Positions 19,067-28,064 are shown, counted from the first letter of the stretch. The stretch: 64,000 bases of DNA from Lachnospiraceae bacterium (GCA_023663945.1 JAMPGL010000008.1:23162-87161); one strand, 5' to 3'. Numbers and translations are program-made. Notes: generated by a model not told the origin, from the sequence alone.

Positions 19067-19521
19067 TCTAGTTCTTCCTTTCCCTGCAGGTATTGTGACA
19101 AATTATCAAGAATGCGATCCATGGTATCATAAAAACCGCTGCGTTCTTGTTCGGAGAGTCCCCTGCCTCCGGTCATAAGGGCATGCTCTATCCGCTCGTT
19201 CATTTTGGACACCAAAATTCTGCCCTTATCGGTCAGATAGTGTAGCGTGCGGTAGGAGCGTTTGTCCTCCGGAAGCTTACAGCAGACAAGTTCCTTTTGG
19301 ATAAGCTGGCTGAGGCTCCGGGAAACCGCGGATTTATCTTCCCGGCAGAGCTTTGTGAGCCGGGCGGCGGTAAGCCCCTCCTGATGCTGACCAAGATAGT
19401 ATAGGCACATGGTATGGGTGCCCCGCAAGCCAAACTTTTTCATTTCCATATCTTTTATTTTTTGCAGACAGCGGTTTAGTTCCAGAATGGAGCCTGCAAA
19501 GGATTCAAAACGGTTTCTCAT
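19063..19521 (-). CDS. MarR-family transcriptional regulator
   Basis: 152 residues from the ATG at 19521, with a winged helix-turn-helix (LTAARLTKLCREDKSAVSRSLSQLIQKELV) and a beta-wing (PEDKRSYRTLHYLTDKG). A TTG at 19533 is open in frame, but GGAG lies inside that extension, 6 bases before the ATG at 19521. It is the first gene of the marR-adh-aldh operon. A 9-bp palindrome in its promoter suggests autorepression relieved by an aldehyde or phenolic compound. Confidence 0.9.
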   Translation of the reverse strand: MRNRFESFAGSILELNRCLQKIKDMEMKKFGLRGTHTMCLYYLGQHQEGLTAARLTKLCREDKSAVSRSLSQLIQKELVCCKLPEDKRSYRTLHYLTDKGRILVSKMNERIEHALMTGGRGLSEQERSGFYDTMDRILDNLSQYLQGKEELE

Positions 19522-19549
19522 GGACATCTCCAATTAATCAATTTTGGGT

Positions 19550-19583
19550 ATTGTAACATATAGATGTTGAAAAATCAACATCT
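19550..19583 (-). promoter_or_regulatory. marR operon promoter with palindromic operator
   Basis: On the minus strand, TTGATT (19573-19578) and TACAAT (19550-19555) are separated by exactly 17 bp. A perfect palindrome, AGATGTTGA at 19562-19570 and TCAACATCT at 19575-19583 with an AAAA spacer, overlaps the -35. The GTTGA/TCAAC half-sites are typical for MarR proteins, so this is very likely the autoregulatory operator. Confidence 0.82.
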
Positions 19584-19616
19584 TATATTGTGGGACGCAG
19601 ACAAACAAAAATCAAC

Positions 19617-19709
19617 AAATCTTGTTTTTGTGCAAAATATGAAATTAAAGAAATCAAAAATCTTGTTTTCGTGCGAAATTTGCGGTTTAAAAATCTTGTT
19701 TTCGTGTAA
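19617..19709. repeat. Three degenerate copies of an AAATCTTGTTTTCGTGC repeat
   Basis: Copies begin at 19617, 19658 and 19691. The second and third share AAATCTTGTTTTCGTG; the first has TTTTTGTG instead of TTTTCGTG. Read on the minus strand, two copies encode HENKIF in an open frame of 79 codons that lacks a ribosome site. Function unknown. Confidence 0.75.
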
Positions 19710-19869
19710 TTTATTCGAATCATTAAGCACGACTCCCCCTTTTTGGTAATTTTTCACTTTAAAATAATAACTATGCTCTGAGTAAGAAAAGAAATATATG
19801 ACAGAAAACGTCACAGAGTATATAATGAAACTATAGATAAAAATTGGGGGATACCTATAAGGAGAACTT

Positions 19870-19977
19870 ATGATAAAACTAATTTATCCGGCAATGGAAT
19901 ATGGAGATGCCGTTTGGGAACTTCGCAGAGAATTTCTTGAGGAGAACCCGGACATATATGAAGCGTTTTTGGATTAA
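19870..19977 (+). pseudogene. GNAT acetyltransferase N-terminal remnant
   Basis: AAGGAGAACTT precedes an ATG and 35 codons reading MIKLIYPAMEYGDAVWELRR, then EFLEENPDIYEAFLD and a stop. This resembles the first alpha-helix region of GNAT-family acetyltransferases, which normally run to about 170 residues. No continuation is visible in any frame downstream. It is either a truncated remnant or a very small expressed protein. Confidence 0.5.
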
Positions 19978-20003
19978 GTTATAGTAAGGAAAAGAGGAAA
20001 GTT

Positions 20004-20489
20004 ATGTATCTTTTATCAGTTATTGCAGTTTTCGCATTATTTTTACTTTATTGTGCCTGGGTGGTGGATTTTCGGTTTCATTTCCTGTCGGGGTTTTTTC
20101 ATTTTCCAACGCTGATGGTGATTGTTTTGTCTCCGATTCCCATTTTGGCGCTTAACAGGCTCCTAAAGGATTTCGGAAATGCTTTTTTATTTGTGCGCAA
20201 TAAGAAAGAAGCGGAAAGCCTGATGGAATTAAAGCGTGCCCAAAAGGCGGTGAATCTTACCAAGAATACAGTGCTTGCGTTTGCTGTGTTTATTGCCTTT
20301 GTGCAAGGAGTGCTTGCACTGTATCTGTATAGCGATCCAAGCTCGGCAGGATATTTGCTGGTTCCCATCCTTCTTTCAATGGTGTATGGGATGCTGGGGG
20401 TTCTGCTCTTACAGCCTTTGCAGACAGCCCTTGACATTAAAATTCTTGAACAGGAAGACGAGATTTGTGAGGAAAATCGTTGTGATTAA
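20004..20489 (+). CDS. Unknown four-helix membrane protein
   Basis: 161 residues with about four membrane segments (residues roughly 3-25, 34-52, 87-110 and 117-140) and a short charged loop (RNKKEAESLMELKRAQKAVN) between the second and third. I do not recognise the family; the layout faintly recalls MotA/TolQ-type subunits but no signature residue is seen. GAAAAGAGGAAAG precedes the ATG. The C-terminus is acidic. Confidence 0.7.
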   Translation: MYLLSVIAVFALFLLYCAWVVDFRFHFLSGFFHFPTLMVIVLSPIPILALNRLLKDFGNAFLFVRNKKEAESLMELKRAQKAVNLTKNTVLAFAVFIAFVQGVLALYLYSDPSSAGYLLVPILLSMVYGMLGVLLLQPLQTALDIKILEQEDEICEENRCD

Positions 20490-20543
20490 GTGTGATATAA
20501 TATAAAATATTTTATTGCGCAAAATTATCATCGGAGGCGGCTT

Positions 20544-21674
20544 GTGAATAGTAAAAAAATGAACATAATAAACGATATGGAATTTGCTTCTTTATTTCAA
20601 AAATCAAAAAGTCTGATTGATAATGCCCGAAGCAATATGGGGCAAATGGCAAATACAATTACAGTTATTACAAGTTTTTTGCTTGGACGTTATATTGTTG
20701 AACAGGAACAGCAGGGACAGGAACGTGCGAAATATGGATCGAAGGTTATTGATTCCTTGTCTGCATATCTTACGAAAGAATACGGAAGGGGATTTTCCAG
20801 AAGTAATGTTGCGGGAATGAGACAGTTCTATATAATTTATAAGGACAGAGAAAGTGAAATTATCCAATCGCAAATTGGACAATTAGGACAGGAAATCGAA
20901 ATTGTCCAATCTGGAATTGGACAATTGGACATAGCATATTCCAAATTTCCATTTAAACTGAGCTGGACACATTATCAGATACTTATGCGCATTGAAGATA
21001 AGGATGAGAGGGACTTTTATGAAAAGGAAGCGATGCGTTCCGGTTGGAATGTATCTACCTTAAAAAGGCAGTATCATTCCAGCCTTTATGAAAGGCTTGC
21101 TTTAAGCAGGGATAAAGATGATGTACTACGGTTGGCAAATGAGGGTGCAATACCACAAAAGCCGGAGGATATTTTGCATACACCGTATGTTCTTGAATTT
21201 GCTGGTTTGGAAGATAAGGCATCTTATCATGAAAGTGACTTGGAATCGGCAGTTATTGAAAAAATGCAGAAATTTTTGTTGGAATTAGGAAAAGGATTTT
21301 TATTTGAACAACGCCAGAAACGTTTTACATTCAATGACAAAAATTTTTATGTTGATTTGATTCTATACAATCGCTTGTTACGGTGCTATGTACTTATTGA
21401 CTTTAAAGCAGATGAACTGACTCATCAAGACTTAGGGCAGATGCAGATGTATGTCAATTATTATGACCGCTATGAAAGAATAGAAGGGGAAAATCCGACA
21501 ATCGGCATTTTACTTTGCAAAAAGAGTGATGAAGCGCTGGTTGACTTGACATTGCCGGAAGATGCCAATATTTATGCAAAAGAGTACAAGTTGTATCTGC
21601 CAGACAAAAAAGTATTACAATCAAAGTTAAAGGAATGGCTTGATGAGGAACGAGACAAGAATAGCGAAGCATAA
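20544..21674 (+). CDS. DUF1016 (YhcG-type) PD-(D/E)XK nuclease
   Basis: 376 residues. An N-terminal DUF1016 winged-helix-like domain covers about residues 15-170 and a C-terminal PD-(D/E)XK nuclease domain about 200-345. Catalytic candidates are Asp271 (FYVDLILYN) and the Asp286-x-Lys288 pair (LIDFKADEL), followed by GQMQMYVNYYD. A Gln-rich segment with a repeated IVQSxIGQL unit lies between the domains. The start is a GTG with GGAGGC upstream. Family members occur as orphans and in restriction or defence islands; the substrate is unknown. The gene is more A+T-rich than the neighbouring core genes. Confidence 0.88.
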   Translation: MNSKKMNIINDMEFASLFQKSKSLIDNARSNMGQMANTITVITSFLLGRYIVEQEQQGQERAKYGSKVIDSLSAYLTKEYGRGFSRSNVAGMRQFYIIYKDRESEIIQSQIGQLGQEIEIVQSGIGQLDIAYSKFPFKLSWTHYQILMRIEDKDERDFYEKEAMRSGWNVSTLKRQYHSSLYERLALSRDKDDVLRLANEGAIPQKPEDILHTPYVLEFAGLEDKASYHESDLESAVIEKMQKFLLELGKGFLFEQRQKRFTFNDKNFYVDLILYNRLLRCYVLIDFKADELTHQDLGQMQMYVNYYDRYERIEGENPTIGILLCKKSDEALVDLTLPEDANIYAKEYKLYLPDKKVLQSKLKEWLDEERDKNSEA

Positions 21675-21754
21675 AAGGTTTTCTGATACAAAAATTAGGA
21701 ATTAGGAATGCTTTTTTGAAAAGAAAGTTTTTATGAAAAAACAAGGAGGCAATT

Positions 21755-22585
21755 ATGAGAAAGAAATTGGGAGTAATCAGCATCGTCATTGTAATTATTT
21801 TGATTTTGGCGGGCGCGTCCGCATGGATAATATTAGGAAAAGGCGGTAAGGAGGATATGGAAAAGGAAGCAATCACGGCAATGTATATCCCGTTTGGCGA
21901 GGACGGACACATTTTTGTAAGTGAACAGGCAGGAGTTTTCACGGTTACGTTTCCGGAAGAGATTTACGACATCGATGGAAACAAGATTACCAGAGAACAG
22001 CTGGCAAAGGGAAATATAGTCAAAATTTACGGAAATGGAATGATGCTGGAATCTTATCCGGGTCAGTATCCGGGCGTTACCCAAATAAAGGTTGTAGAGC
22101 AGGGGAATCCGTCGGATGCAGATGCATATCAAAACCTAGTGGATGAGATTTATGTGGAACCGGATCCGGCACAGCCGCCCAGCATGCACTTGGGATACAC
22201 TACGGATCTGGCATCCGTTGCTGTGATGGTAAACCGCGGCGGATATGAATGGACTTATATTGATCAGGATTATTTGAGCAATGCGGTGATGGCGGATTCA
22301 GCGCCTGTGCTTCAGTGGAAGGTAGGAGAAGAATTGGCTGACGTGAAAATCACAGAGCCTTTGGATATTACGTTGTATTTTTCCAAGATGCCTGACGAGG
22401 TGGAGGTGGTCCGCTATGATGCGGCGTTACTTGGGACGACGGAGGCAGTGGAAGGCGAGAACGTTGCCGTCGCGAAGGAGAATGGGGAATTTGTGCTAAA
22501 CGGCGTTACCGGCGGATATGTGTATGATGTGACAGGCATATGGGAGAACGGCAGGGCTGAGTACGGATTTATTACGGTGGAATAG
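21755..22585 (+). CDS. Membrane-anchored extracytoplasmic protein, unknown
   Basis: 276 residues. An N-terminal hydrophobic anchor (VISIVIVIILILAGASAWIIL) is followed by an extracytoplasmic region with an early beta-rich domain (KITREQLAKGNIVKIYGNG), a pattern also found in DUF3221-like small lipoprotein domains. There is no lipobox Cys. The C-terminal half is beta-rich and acidic. ACAAGGAGG precedes the ATG. Function unknown. Confidence 0.72.
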   Translation: MRKKLGVISIVIVIILILAGASAWIILGKGGKEDMEKEAITAMYIPFGEDGHIFVSEQAGVFTVTFPEEIYDIDGNKITREQLAKGNIVKIYGNGMMLESYPGQYPGVTQIKVVEQGNPSDADAYQNLVDEIYVEPDPAQPPSMHLGYTTDLASVAVMVNRGGYEWTYIDQDYLSNAVMADSAPVLQWKVGEELADVKITEPLDITLYFSKMPDEVEVVRYDAALLGTTEAVEGENVAVAKENGEFVLNGVTGGYVYDVTGIWENGRAEYGFITVE

Positions 22586-22694
22586 GCAGTTTCATAATTT
22601 GCTTACTTGGCAATAGTTCGGTCTTGCAGTTTCTGACAGGCAGAAGTTACAAGCTGACTTATCACAAATATTGGCAAGGAATCATGCATAATAA

Positions 22695-22723
22695 TTGACA
22701 AGTGTAATTCTATTCGGTAAATT
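22695..22723 (+). promoter_or_regulatory. Promoter of the receiver/hybrid-kinase pair
   Basis: A perfect -35 TTGACA at 22695-22700 and TAAATT at 22718-22723 are spaced by 17 bp. The open frame of the downstream gene runs back through this promoter, which supports the later start at 22758. Confidence 0.8.
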
Positions 22724-22757
22724 TATGAATGGAGAAAGTGATTACGGAGGGATTGTT

Positions 22758-23861
22758 ATGAAGTACAAGATTCTTATTACAGGAAAGAACGATTCTGCTA
22801 TAGATGGTTTCTTTGCGCAGATGAGCGATTATTTTGAAATTCTGAGCACTTCTATCCGCTATGAGGATGTGACTGCACATATGAATTATTTTGTGCCGGA
22901 TGTTTTTGTATGCTGCCTCTATAAGGAATCACAGGAGCAAATTAGTAAGACAGCTGCGATAAAACGGCGGCTGTCACAGCTTAATATCCCTTTTATGGTA
23001 ATTGGAACCAGAGAGGACTGTGCGCGGTTTGAAGCCGGAGCCCCCAGAGTTTCGGACTTGACGATAGCTCTGCCGTCAGATGTCAACACCATCAAAGGGG
23101 AAATTCTGAAACTGATACAAAAATCGAAAATGTCGGCGAAAGCGTCTGCGCCGTCCGTGAATCCGGAGCCGGCCAAGCCAGCAGCACCGTCAGCAAGCCC
23201 GGCATCAGCCAAGCCGACTGCACCGTCGGCAAGCCAAGAACCAGCCAAGCCGGCTGCACCGTCAGTAAGCTCAGAGCAGGATAAGCCGACTGCCGCGCCG
23301 ATAAGCCAGAGCGTAAGCCCGGAGCGGGCTAAGGAGGCGGCACCGTCAGTAAGCCTGGAGCCGGAGGTTCCCAAAGCGCCAGAGAAAAGAGAACTGAGCA
23401 CCGGTCTGATAAACGAGGCGCTTACATCAGAAAAGGCTTACGTGGAATTGGTCGATGCCATAGAACGTCATGTGAATTTGTTAGAGGCAGGGATTGTCCG
23501 CCGGAAGCATATTCTGATTGTGGATGACGATGCTATGATGTTAAAGCTTATGAAAGAATATTTACATGATAATTATGATGTGGCGACAGCGTTAAACGGC
23601 AAGATTGCCCTAAAATTTCTGGAGAGAAAGAAGACGGATTTAATTTTGCTGGATTACGAGATGCCGGGCGAAAACGGTCCCGCCGTTTTGGAGCAGCTCC
23701 GTGCGTCCGTGGATACCAAGGGCATTCCGGTCATTTTCCTGACCGGCGTTACGGAGGGCAAAAAAATACAGGAGGTGCTTGCGTTAAAACCGCAGGGTTA
23801 TCTGTTAAAGCCGGTTCAGAGGGGAAAACTGGTGGAGGCAATTGAAAAGGTCATTAGATAA
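22758..23861 (+). CDS. Pseudo-receiver / Pro-Ala linker / receiver response regulator
   Basis: About 367 residues. Residues 1-120 look like a receiver fold whose phosphoacceptor position is degenerate (PDVFVCCLYKES). A linker of about 85 residues, rich in Ala, Pro and Ser and built on a loose AKPAAPSAS repeat, follows. The last 125 residues form a full receiver (ILIVDDDAMM, phosphoacceptor Asp in LILLDYEMPG, Thr in FLTG, Lys in LLKPV). There is no DNA-binding domain. CGGAGGG lies before the ATG. It is followed 33 bp later by a hybrid kinase, its likely partner in a phosphorelay. Confidence 0.85.
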   Translation: MKYKILITGKNDSAIDGFFAQMSDYFEILSTSIRYEDVTAHMNYFVPDVFVCCLYKESQEQISKTAAIKRRLSQLNIPFMVIGTREDCARFEAGAPRVSDLTIALPSDVNTIKGEILKLIQKSKMSAKASAPSVNPEPAKPAAPSASPASAKPTAPSASQEPAKPAAPSVSSEQDKPTAAPISQSVSPERAKEAAPSVSLEPEVPKAPEKRELSTGLINEALTSEKAYVELVDAIERHVNLLEAGIVRRKHILIVDDDAMMLKLMKEYLHDNYDVATALNGKIALKFLERKKTDLILLDYEMPGENGPAVLEQLRASVDTKGIPVIFLTGVTEGKKIQEVLALKPQGYLLKPVQRGKLVEAIEKVIR

Positions 23862-23894
23862 AATGAGGCAGAAGCCGAAAGGAGCGGACCGCAT

Positions 23895-26597
23895 ATGGAC
23901 ACGAACAACGAATTACGACTGACCGATTTGATTGATATAAATATTTTACAGAACATACAGGATGACTTTGCAGAGATGAGCGGTATGGCGGCGGTTACCA
24001 AGGATGCGGAAGGCATTCCGATTACGCTTAGCTCCAAGGCTCCTGATTTCTGCGAGAAATATACCAAGGGCTCCAAGGAAGGGTGCCTGCGCTGCGAACA
24101 GTTTTACCGCGAAGGGGCGGAGCAGGTAATGAAAACCGGAAAGGCGGCAGTTTATTTCTGCCCGATGGGTCTTATTGTATTTTTAGCTCCGATTATGGCA
24201 GGCGGAGAATTTATGGGCTGTTTTATCGGGGGACAGGTGCTGATCAGTGACCCGGATCCGGAGCAGATGGGCGGAATCGCGGAGGAAATAGGCGTAGATC
24301 CGGAGGAATATCTGGAAGCCGCCAGGCGGGTCAGCGTGATCAGTCAGGACAAAATCGACAAGGCGGCAAGGTTTTTGTATACGATCGTGGATGGCTTGTC
24401 CAATATTGCTTACAACAAGTATCTGGTTTATCAAAGTAATATCGAGTTAGAGCGGTCGGGAAATATGAAGTCGGATTTCCTTGCCAATATGAGTCATGAA
24501 ATCCGGACTCCCATGAATGCGGTAATCGGTATGGCGGAGATGGCGCTCAGGGAGGAGCTTCCCCCGATTGCCAGAGATTATATTACGCAGATCAAGGAAG
24601 CGGGACGCTCCCTGCTTACGATTATCAATGATATTCTGGACTTTTCTAAGATTGAATCCGGCAAGATGGACATTATCGACGAGGAATACGAGCCGATGTC
24701 CATTGTATATGATGTTGCCAACATTATTATGACAAGGCTGAGGGAAAAGGACGTAGAATTAATTTTGGACATTGATCCCAATCTGCCCAACAAGCTGCTT
24801 GGGGACAATATCCGGATTAAGCAGATATTGTTAAATCTTGCCAACAATGCGGTGAAGTTTACTTCCCAAGGAAAGATTGTCATCCGGATGGACAGTGAAG
24901 AAAGGGCGGATGGAGATATTCTGCTTCAAATTTCGGTGGAGGATACCGGCATCGGCATTAAGCAGGAGGATGTCGGAAAGCTGTTCCAGTCCTTTCAGCA
25001 GGTGGACAGCAAGAGAAACCGCAATATTGAGGGAACCGGGCTGGGGCTTGCCATTTCCAAACGGCTGTTGGATTTGATGCAGGGCGAAATCCGGATGGAG
25101 AGCGAATATGAACAGGGAAGCTGCTTTTCCTTTGCGGTTCCTCAGAAGGTTGTTGACAAAACTCCGAGCATCAGTGTGCGGGAACCGGAAAAGATATTGC
25201 TGGCAGGGCTGATTTCCAATCCGTATATCAGAGAGAGTCTGTATTCCGATGCGGAGGATTTGGGAATTGAGAGCATCCGGCTGTCCTCTTCCAGAGATCT
25301 TTTAAATCTTTCCAATCTTTTCAATGAAAAGAGGCTGATTCTTTTTATTGAGCATCCCATGTTTTCACAGGCGGTGGAGGGCTTTGTGCGTCAGCATCCG
25401 GATGTCACGGCGGTTCTTTTAACTGATTTTTATGATCATACAGAGTATGAGATACCAAATCTGCGGGTGATAAAAAAGCCGCTCTTCATATTAAATATAG
25501 CGACAATCTTAAATGGGGAGGAGCTGTATTTTTCAGACGATATACAGGAGAAGGAATTTGAATTTATTGCGCCGGATGCCAATGTCCTTATTGTGGATGA
25601 CAATGCAGTGAATCTGACGGTGGCGGAAGGGCTTTTGGAGCCTCTGAAAATGAAGATTGAGACAGCCGTCAGCGGTAAGGAGGCAATAGAAAAAATTACA
25701 TCCTTCCATTATGATATCGTCTTTATGGATCACATGATGCCGGAACTGGACGGGGTGGAGACCACCCATATTATCCGCCGGTTTCACCCGGAGTATGACA
25801 ATGTTCCAATCATTGCCCTTACGGCAAATGCGGTGGAGGGAACCAAGGAAATGTTCTGCCGGGAGGGGATGAATGACTTTGTGGCAAAACCTATTGAGAT
25901 CCGGATGCTGGTTGCCAAGGTGAAACAGTGGCTTCCGGTTGAAAAGATTCAAAGAGTTTTTGACAAAAGGGGCACTGTCAAGAAGGAAAAGGAAGAGATT
26001 CAAATTACAATAGGCGACTTGGATGTAAAGTCCGCAGTAGATTTTCTGGTCAGTGAGGAATTATTCTGGAAAGTATTAACGGTGTTCTATCACAGCATTG
26101 ACAAGAAGGTAAAGCTTATCCGGACGCTGCTTGAGCAGGAGGACTGGACGAACTACACCGTGGAAGTCCATGCTTTGAAAAACGCGGCAAAGCAGATTGG
26201 TGCTATGAGCCTGTCGGAAAAGGCGGCGGCGCTGGAGATTGCAGGAAATGCCAGAGACCTTCAAACCATCCACCGGGACACGGAAGAAATGCTGATTCAG
26301 TATGCGGGGTATCTTCCGGTGCTGGCGCCTTTCTGTGAAGAGGAAGCAAAGGACGAGGAAGGAAAAGAGGAAATTTCTAAAGAGGTTCTCTCAGAATACT
26401 TCCGCGACATGAAAGAAGCGCTTGATGATCTGGATATGGATAAGATGGAAGCGGTGGTTGAGCAGCTGGGGCAGTACCATTATGAGGGCTGGATGCATGA
26501 GGTATTCGAGGAGCTGAAAGAGGCGGTAGAGGAGATGGACGTGGAGCTTTGCGAAACCGTTCTGGAAAAGTGGCAGACAAAGTCCGAAATAGAGTGA
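23895..26597 (+). CDS. PocR-domain hybrid histidine kinase with receiver and Hpt
   Basis: 900 residues. A PocR sensory domain covers about 10-175 and is Cys-rich (CEKYTKGSKEGCLRCEQFY, YFCPMGL). Then come HisKA with phospho-His201 (NMSHEIRTPMNAV), HATPase (LLNLANNAVKFT, DTGIGI, GTGLGLAISKRL), a degenerate receiver (about 430-540), a true receiver (LIVDDNAVN, Asp in FMDHMMPE) and a C-terminal Hpt domain (EVHALKNAAKQIGA). PocR domains bind small hydrocarbon derivatives in known regulators. There is no membrane segment, so sensing should be cytosolic. The output target is not evident. Confidence 0.9.
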   Translation: MDTNNELRLTDLIDINILQNIQDDFAEMSGMAAVTKDAEGIPITLSSKAPDFCEKYTKGSKEGCLRCEQFYREGAEQVMKTGKAAVYFCPMGLIVFLAPIMAGGEFMGCFIGGQVLISDPDPEQMGGIAEEIGVDPEEYLEAARRVSVISQDKIDKAARFLYTIVDGLSNIAYNKYLVYQSNIELERSGNMKSDFLANMSHEIRTPMNAVIGMAEMALREELPPIARDYITQIKEAGRSLLTIINDILDFSKIESGKMDIIDEEYEPMSIVYDVANIIMTRLREKDVELILDIDPNLPNKLLGDNIRIKQILLNLANNAVKFTSQGKIVIRMDSEERADGDILLQISVEDTGIGIKQEDVGKLFQSFQQVDSKRNRNIEGTGLGLAISKRLLDLMQGEIRMESEYEQGSCFSFAVPQKVVDKTPSISVREPEKILLAGLISNPYIRESLYSDAEDLGIESIRLSSSRDLLNLSNLFNEKRLILFIEHPMFSQAVEGFVRQHPDVTAVLLTDFYDHTEYEIPNLRVIKKPLFILNIATILNGEELYFSDDIQEKEFEFIAPDANVLIVDDNAVNLTVAEGLLEPLKMKIETAVSGKEAIEKITSFHYDIVFMDHMMPELDGVETTHIIRRFHPEYDNVPIIALTANAVEGTKEMFCREGMNDFVAKPIEIRMLVAKVKQWLPVEKIQRVFDKRGTVKKEKEEIQITIGDLDVKSAVDFLVSEELFWKVLTVFYHSIDKKVKLIRTLLEQEDWTNYTVEVHALKNAAKQIGAMSLSEKAAALEIAGNARDLQTIHRDTEEMLIQYAGYLPVLAPFCEEEAKDEEGKEEISKEVLSEYFRDMKEALDDLDMDKMEAVVEQLGQYHYEGWMHEVFEELKEAVEEMDVELCETVLEKWQTKSEIE

Positions 26598-26605
26598 GAA
26601 AGGGT

Positions 26606-26634
26606 TTGTATTTTATTTTTAGATATGTTATAAT
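26606..26634 (+). promoter_or_regulatory. Promoter of trigger factor
   Basis: TTGTAT at 26606-26611 and a consensus TATAAT at 26629-26634 are spaced by 17 bp. The transcript would have a leader of about 135 bases before tig. Confidence 0.8.
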
Positions 26635-26777
26635 CGCATAATGACTGTGAGTATGCGTAAATTTGTTACAGCAGGCTGTGACGCTGGCGGAAAGGCACCC
26701 TGACGGAAGCAGGCAGAGTCGGTTTCACGCGTAAAGAGATAGAAGAACACAGGATTTATTAAGGAGGATGTACTTAG

Positions 26778-28064
26778 ATGAGTGTACAGATTGAGAAATT
26801 AGAAAACAGCATGGCAAAGCTCACTATTGAGACTTCTGCAGAGGAACTGGAAAAGGCACTGGAGAATGCATATCAGAAGAACAAAAACAAAATCAGTATT
26901 CCCGGATTCCGCAAGGGCAAGGTGCCCCGTCAGATGATAGAGAAGATGTACGGTCCGGCGATTTTTTATGAGGATGCGGCAAATGCACTGATTCCGCAGG
27001 AATATGAGAAGGCGCTTGATGAATGTGAAGAGGATATTGTATCTTCGCCGGAAATCGACGTGACGCAGATTGAAAAGGGCAAGCCCTTTATCTTTACGGC
27101 AACGGTTGCGTTAAAGCCGGAAGTAAAGCTTGGCAAATACAAGGGCGTTAAGGTTGACAAGGCAGACACGGAAGTGACCGACGAGGAAGTGGATGCAGAG
27201 ATTAACAGAGAGAGAGAGAATAACGCAAGAAATATCGAGGTAACTGACCGCGCGGTCAAGGACGGCGATATGACGGTGCTTGACTTTGAAGGATTTATAG
27301 ACGGTGAGGCATTCGAGGGCGGAAAGGGCGAGAATTATCCCCTTACGATTGGCTCCGGCACGTTTATTCCCGGATTTGAAGAACAGCTCATAGGAGCGGA
27401 GCTGAATCAGGAAGTGGAAGTAAACGTGACCTTCCCGGAGGATTATCAGGCAGCGGAATTACAGGGAAAGCCTGCGGTGTTCAAATGTACGGTTAAGGAG
27501 ATTAAAGAAAAGGAGCTTCCGGAGCTTGACGATGAATTTGCCAGTGAAGTTTCTGAATTTGAGACGCTTGCGGAATATAAGGCGGATGTTAAGGATAAAC
27601 TGACAGAGAAGAAGGTAAAAGAGGCAAAGGACGCCAAGGAAGCGGCAGTGATTGAAGCGATTGTCAGCGATTCCGAGATTGAAATACCGGGACCGATGCT
27701 GGAAACACAAAAGAGACAGATGGTTGATGAGTTTGCACAGAGAATGCAGATGCAGGGCTTATCCATGGAGCAGTACTTCCAGTTTACGGGAGCTACCTAC
27801 GACAAGATGATTGAACAGGTAGAGCCTCAGGCGGAGAGAAGAATCCGTTCAAGACTGGTTCTGGAAGCAATCGCCAAGGCGGAAAAGATTGAGGCAGGCG
27901 AAGAGGAGTACGAGGAAGAGTTAAAGAGCATGGCAGAAGTTTACCAGAAAGAAGTGGATGAGATCAGGGAAATGCTCCCTGAGAAGAGTGCGGCGCAGAT
28001 TAAGCAGGACATTGCAGTGCGCAAGGCAGCTGAATTTGTAGTGGAGCATGCAAAAGAAAAATAA
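26778..28064 (+). CDS. tig: Trigger factor, ribosome-associated chaperone and prolyl isomerase
   Basis: 428 residues, normal for the family. The N-terminal ribosome-binding signature GFRKGKVPRQMIEKMYG is followed by an FKBP-like prolyl isomerase domain (residues about 160-245) and a helical C-terminal chaperone region. It binds near the ribosomal exit tunnel and shelters nascent chains. TAAGGAGG precedes the ATG. It heads the conserved tig-clpP-clpX-lon-engB block. Confidence 0.97.
   Translation: MSVQIEKLENSMAKLTIETSAEELEKALENAYQKNKNKISIPGFRKGKVPRQMIEKMYGPAIFYEDAANALIPQEYEKALDECEEDIVSSPEIDVTQIEKGKPFIFTATVALKPEVKLGKYKGVKVDKADTEVTDEEVDAEINRERENNARNIEVTDRAVKDGDMTVLDFEGFIDGEAFEGGKGENYPLTIGSGTFIPGFEEQLIGAELNQEVEVNVTFPEDYQAAELQGKPAVFKCTVKEIKEKELPELDDEFASEVSEFETLAEYKADVKDKLTEKKVKEAKDAKEAAVIEAIVSDSEIEIPGPMLETQKRQMVDEFAQRMQMQGLSMEQYFQFTGATYDKMIEQVEPQAERRIRSRLVLEAIAKAEKIEAGEEEYEEELKSMAEVYQKEVDEIREMLPEKSAAQIKQDIAVRKAAEFVVEHAKEK

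Noticed and set aside
14800-22585. Integrated mobile element or prophage
   Set aside because: Gene remnants and A+T-rich genes are present, but no integrase, transposase, attachment repeats or phage structural gene could be found.
22695-22757. Longer N-terminus of the double-receiver protein
   Set aside because: The extension contains a perfect TTGACA-17-TAAATT promoter, and a good ribosome site lies before the ATG at 22758.
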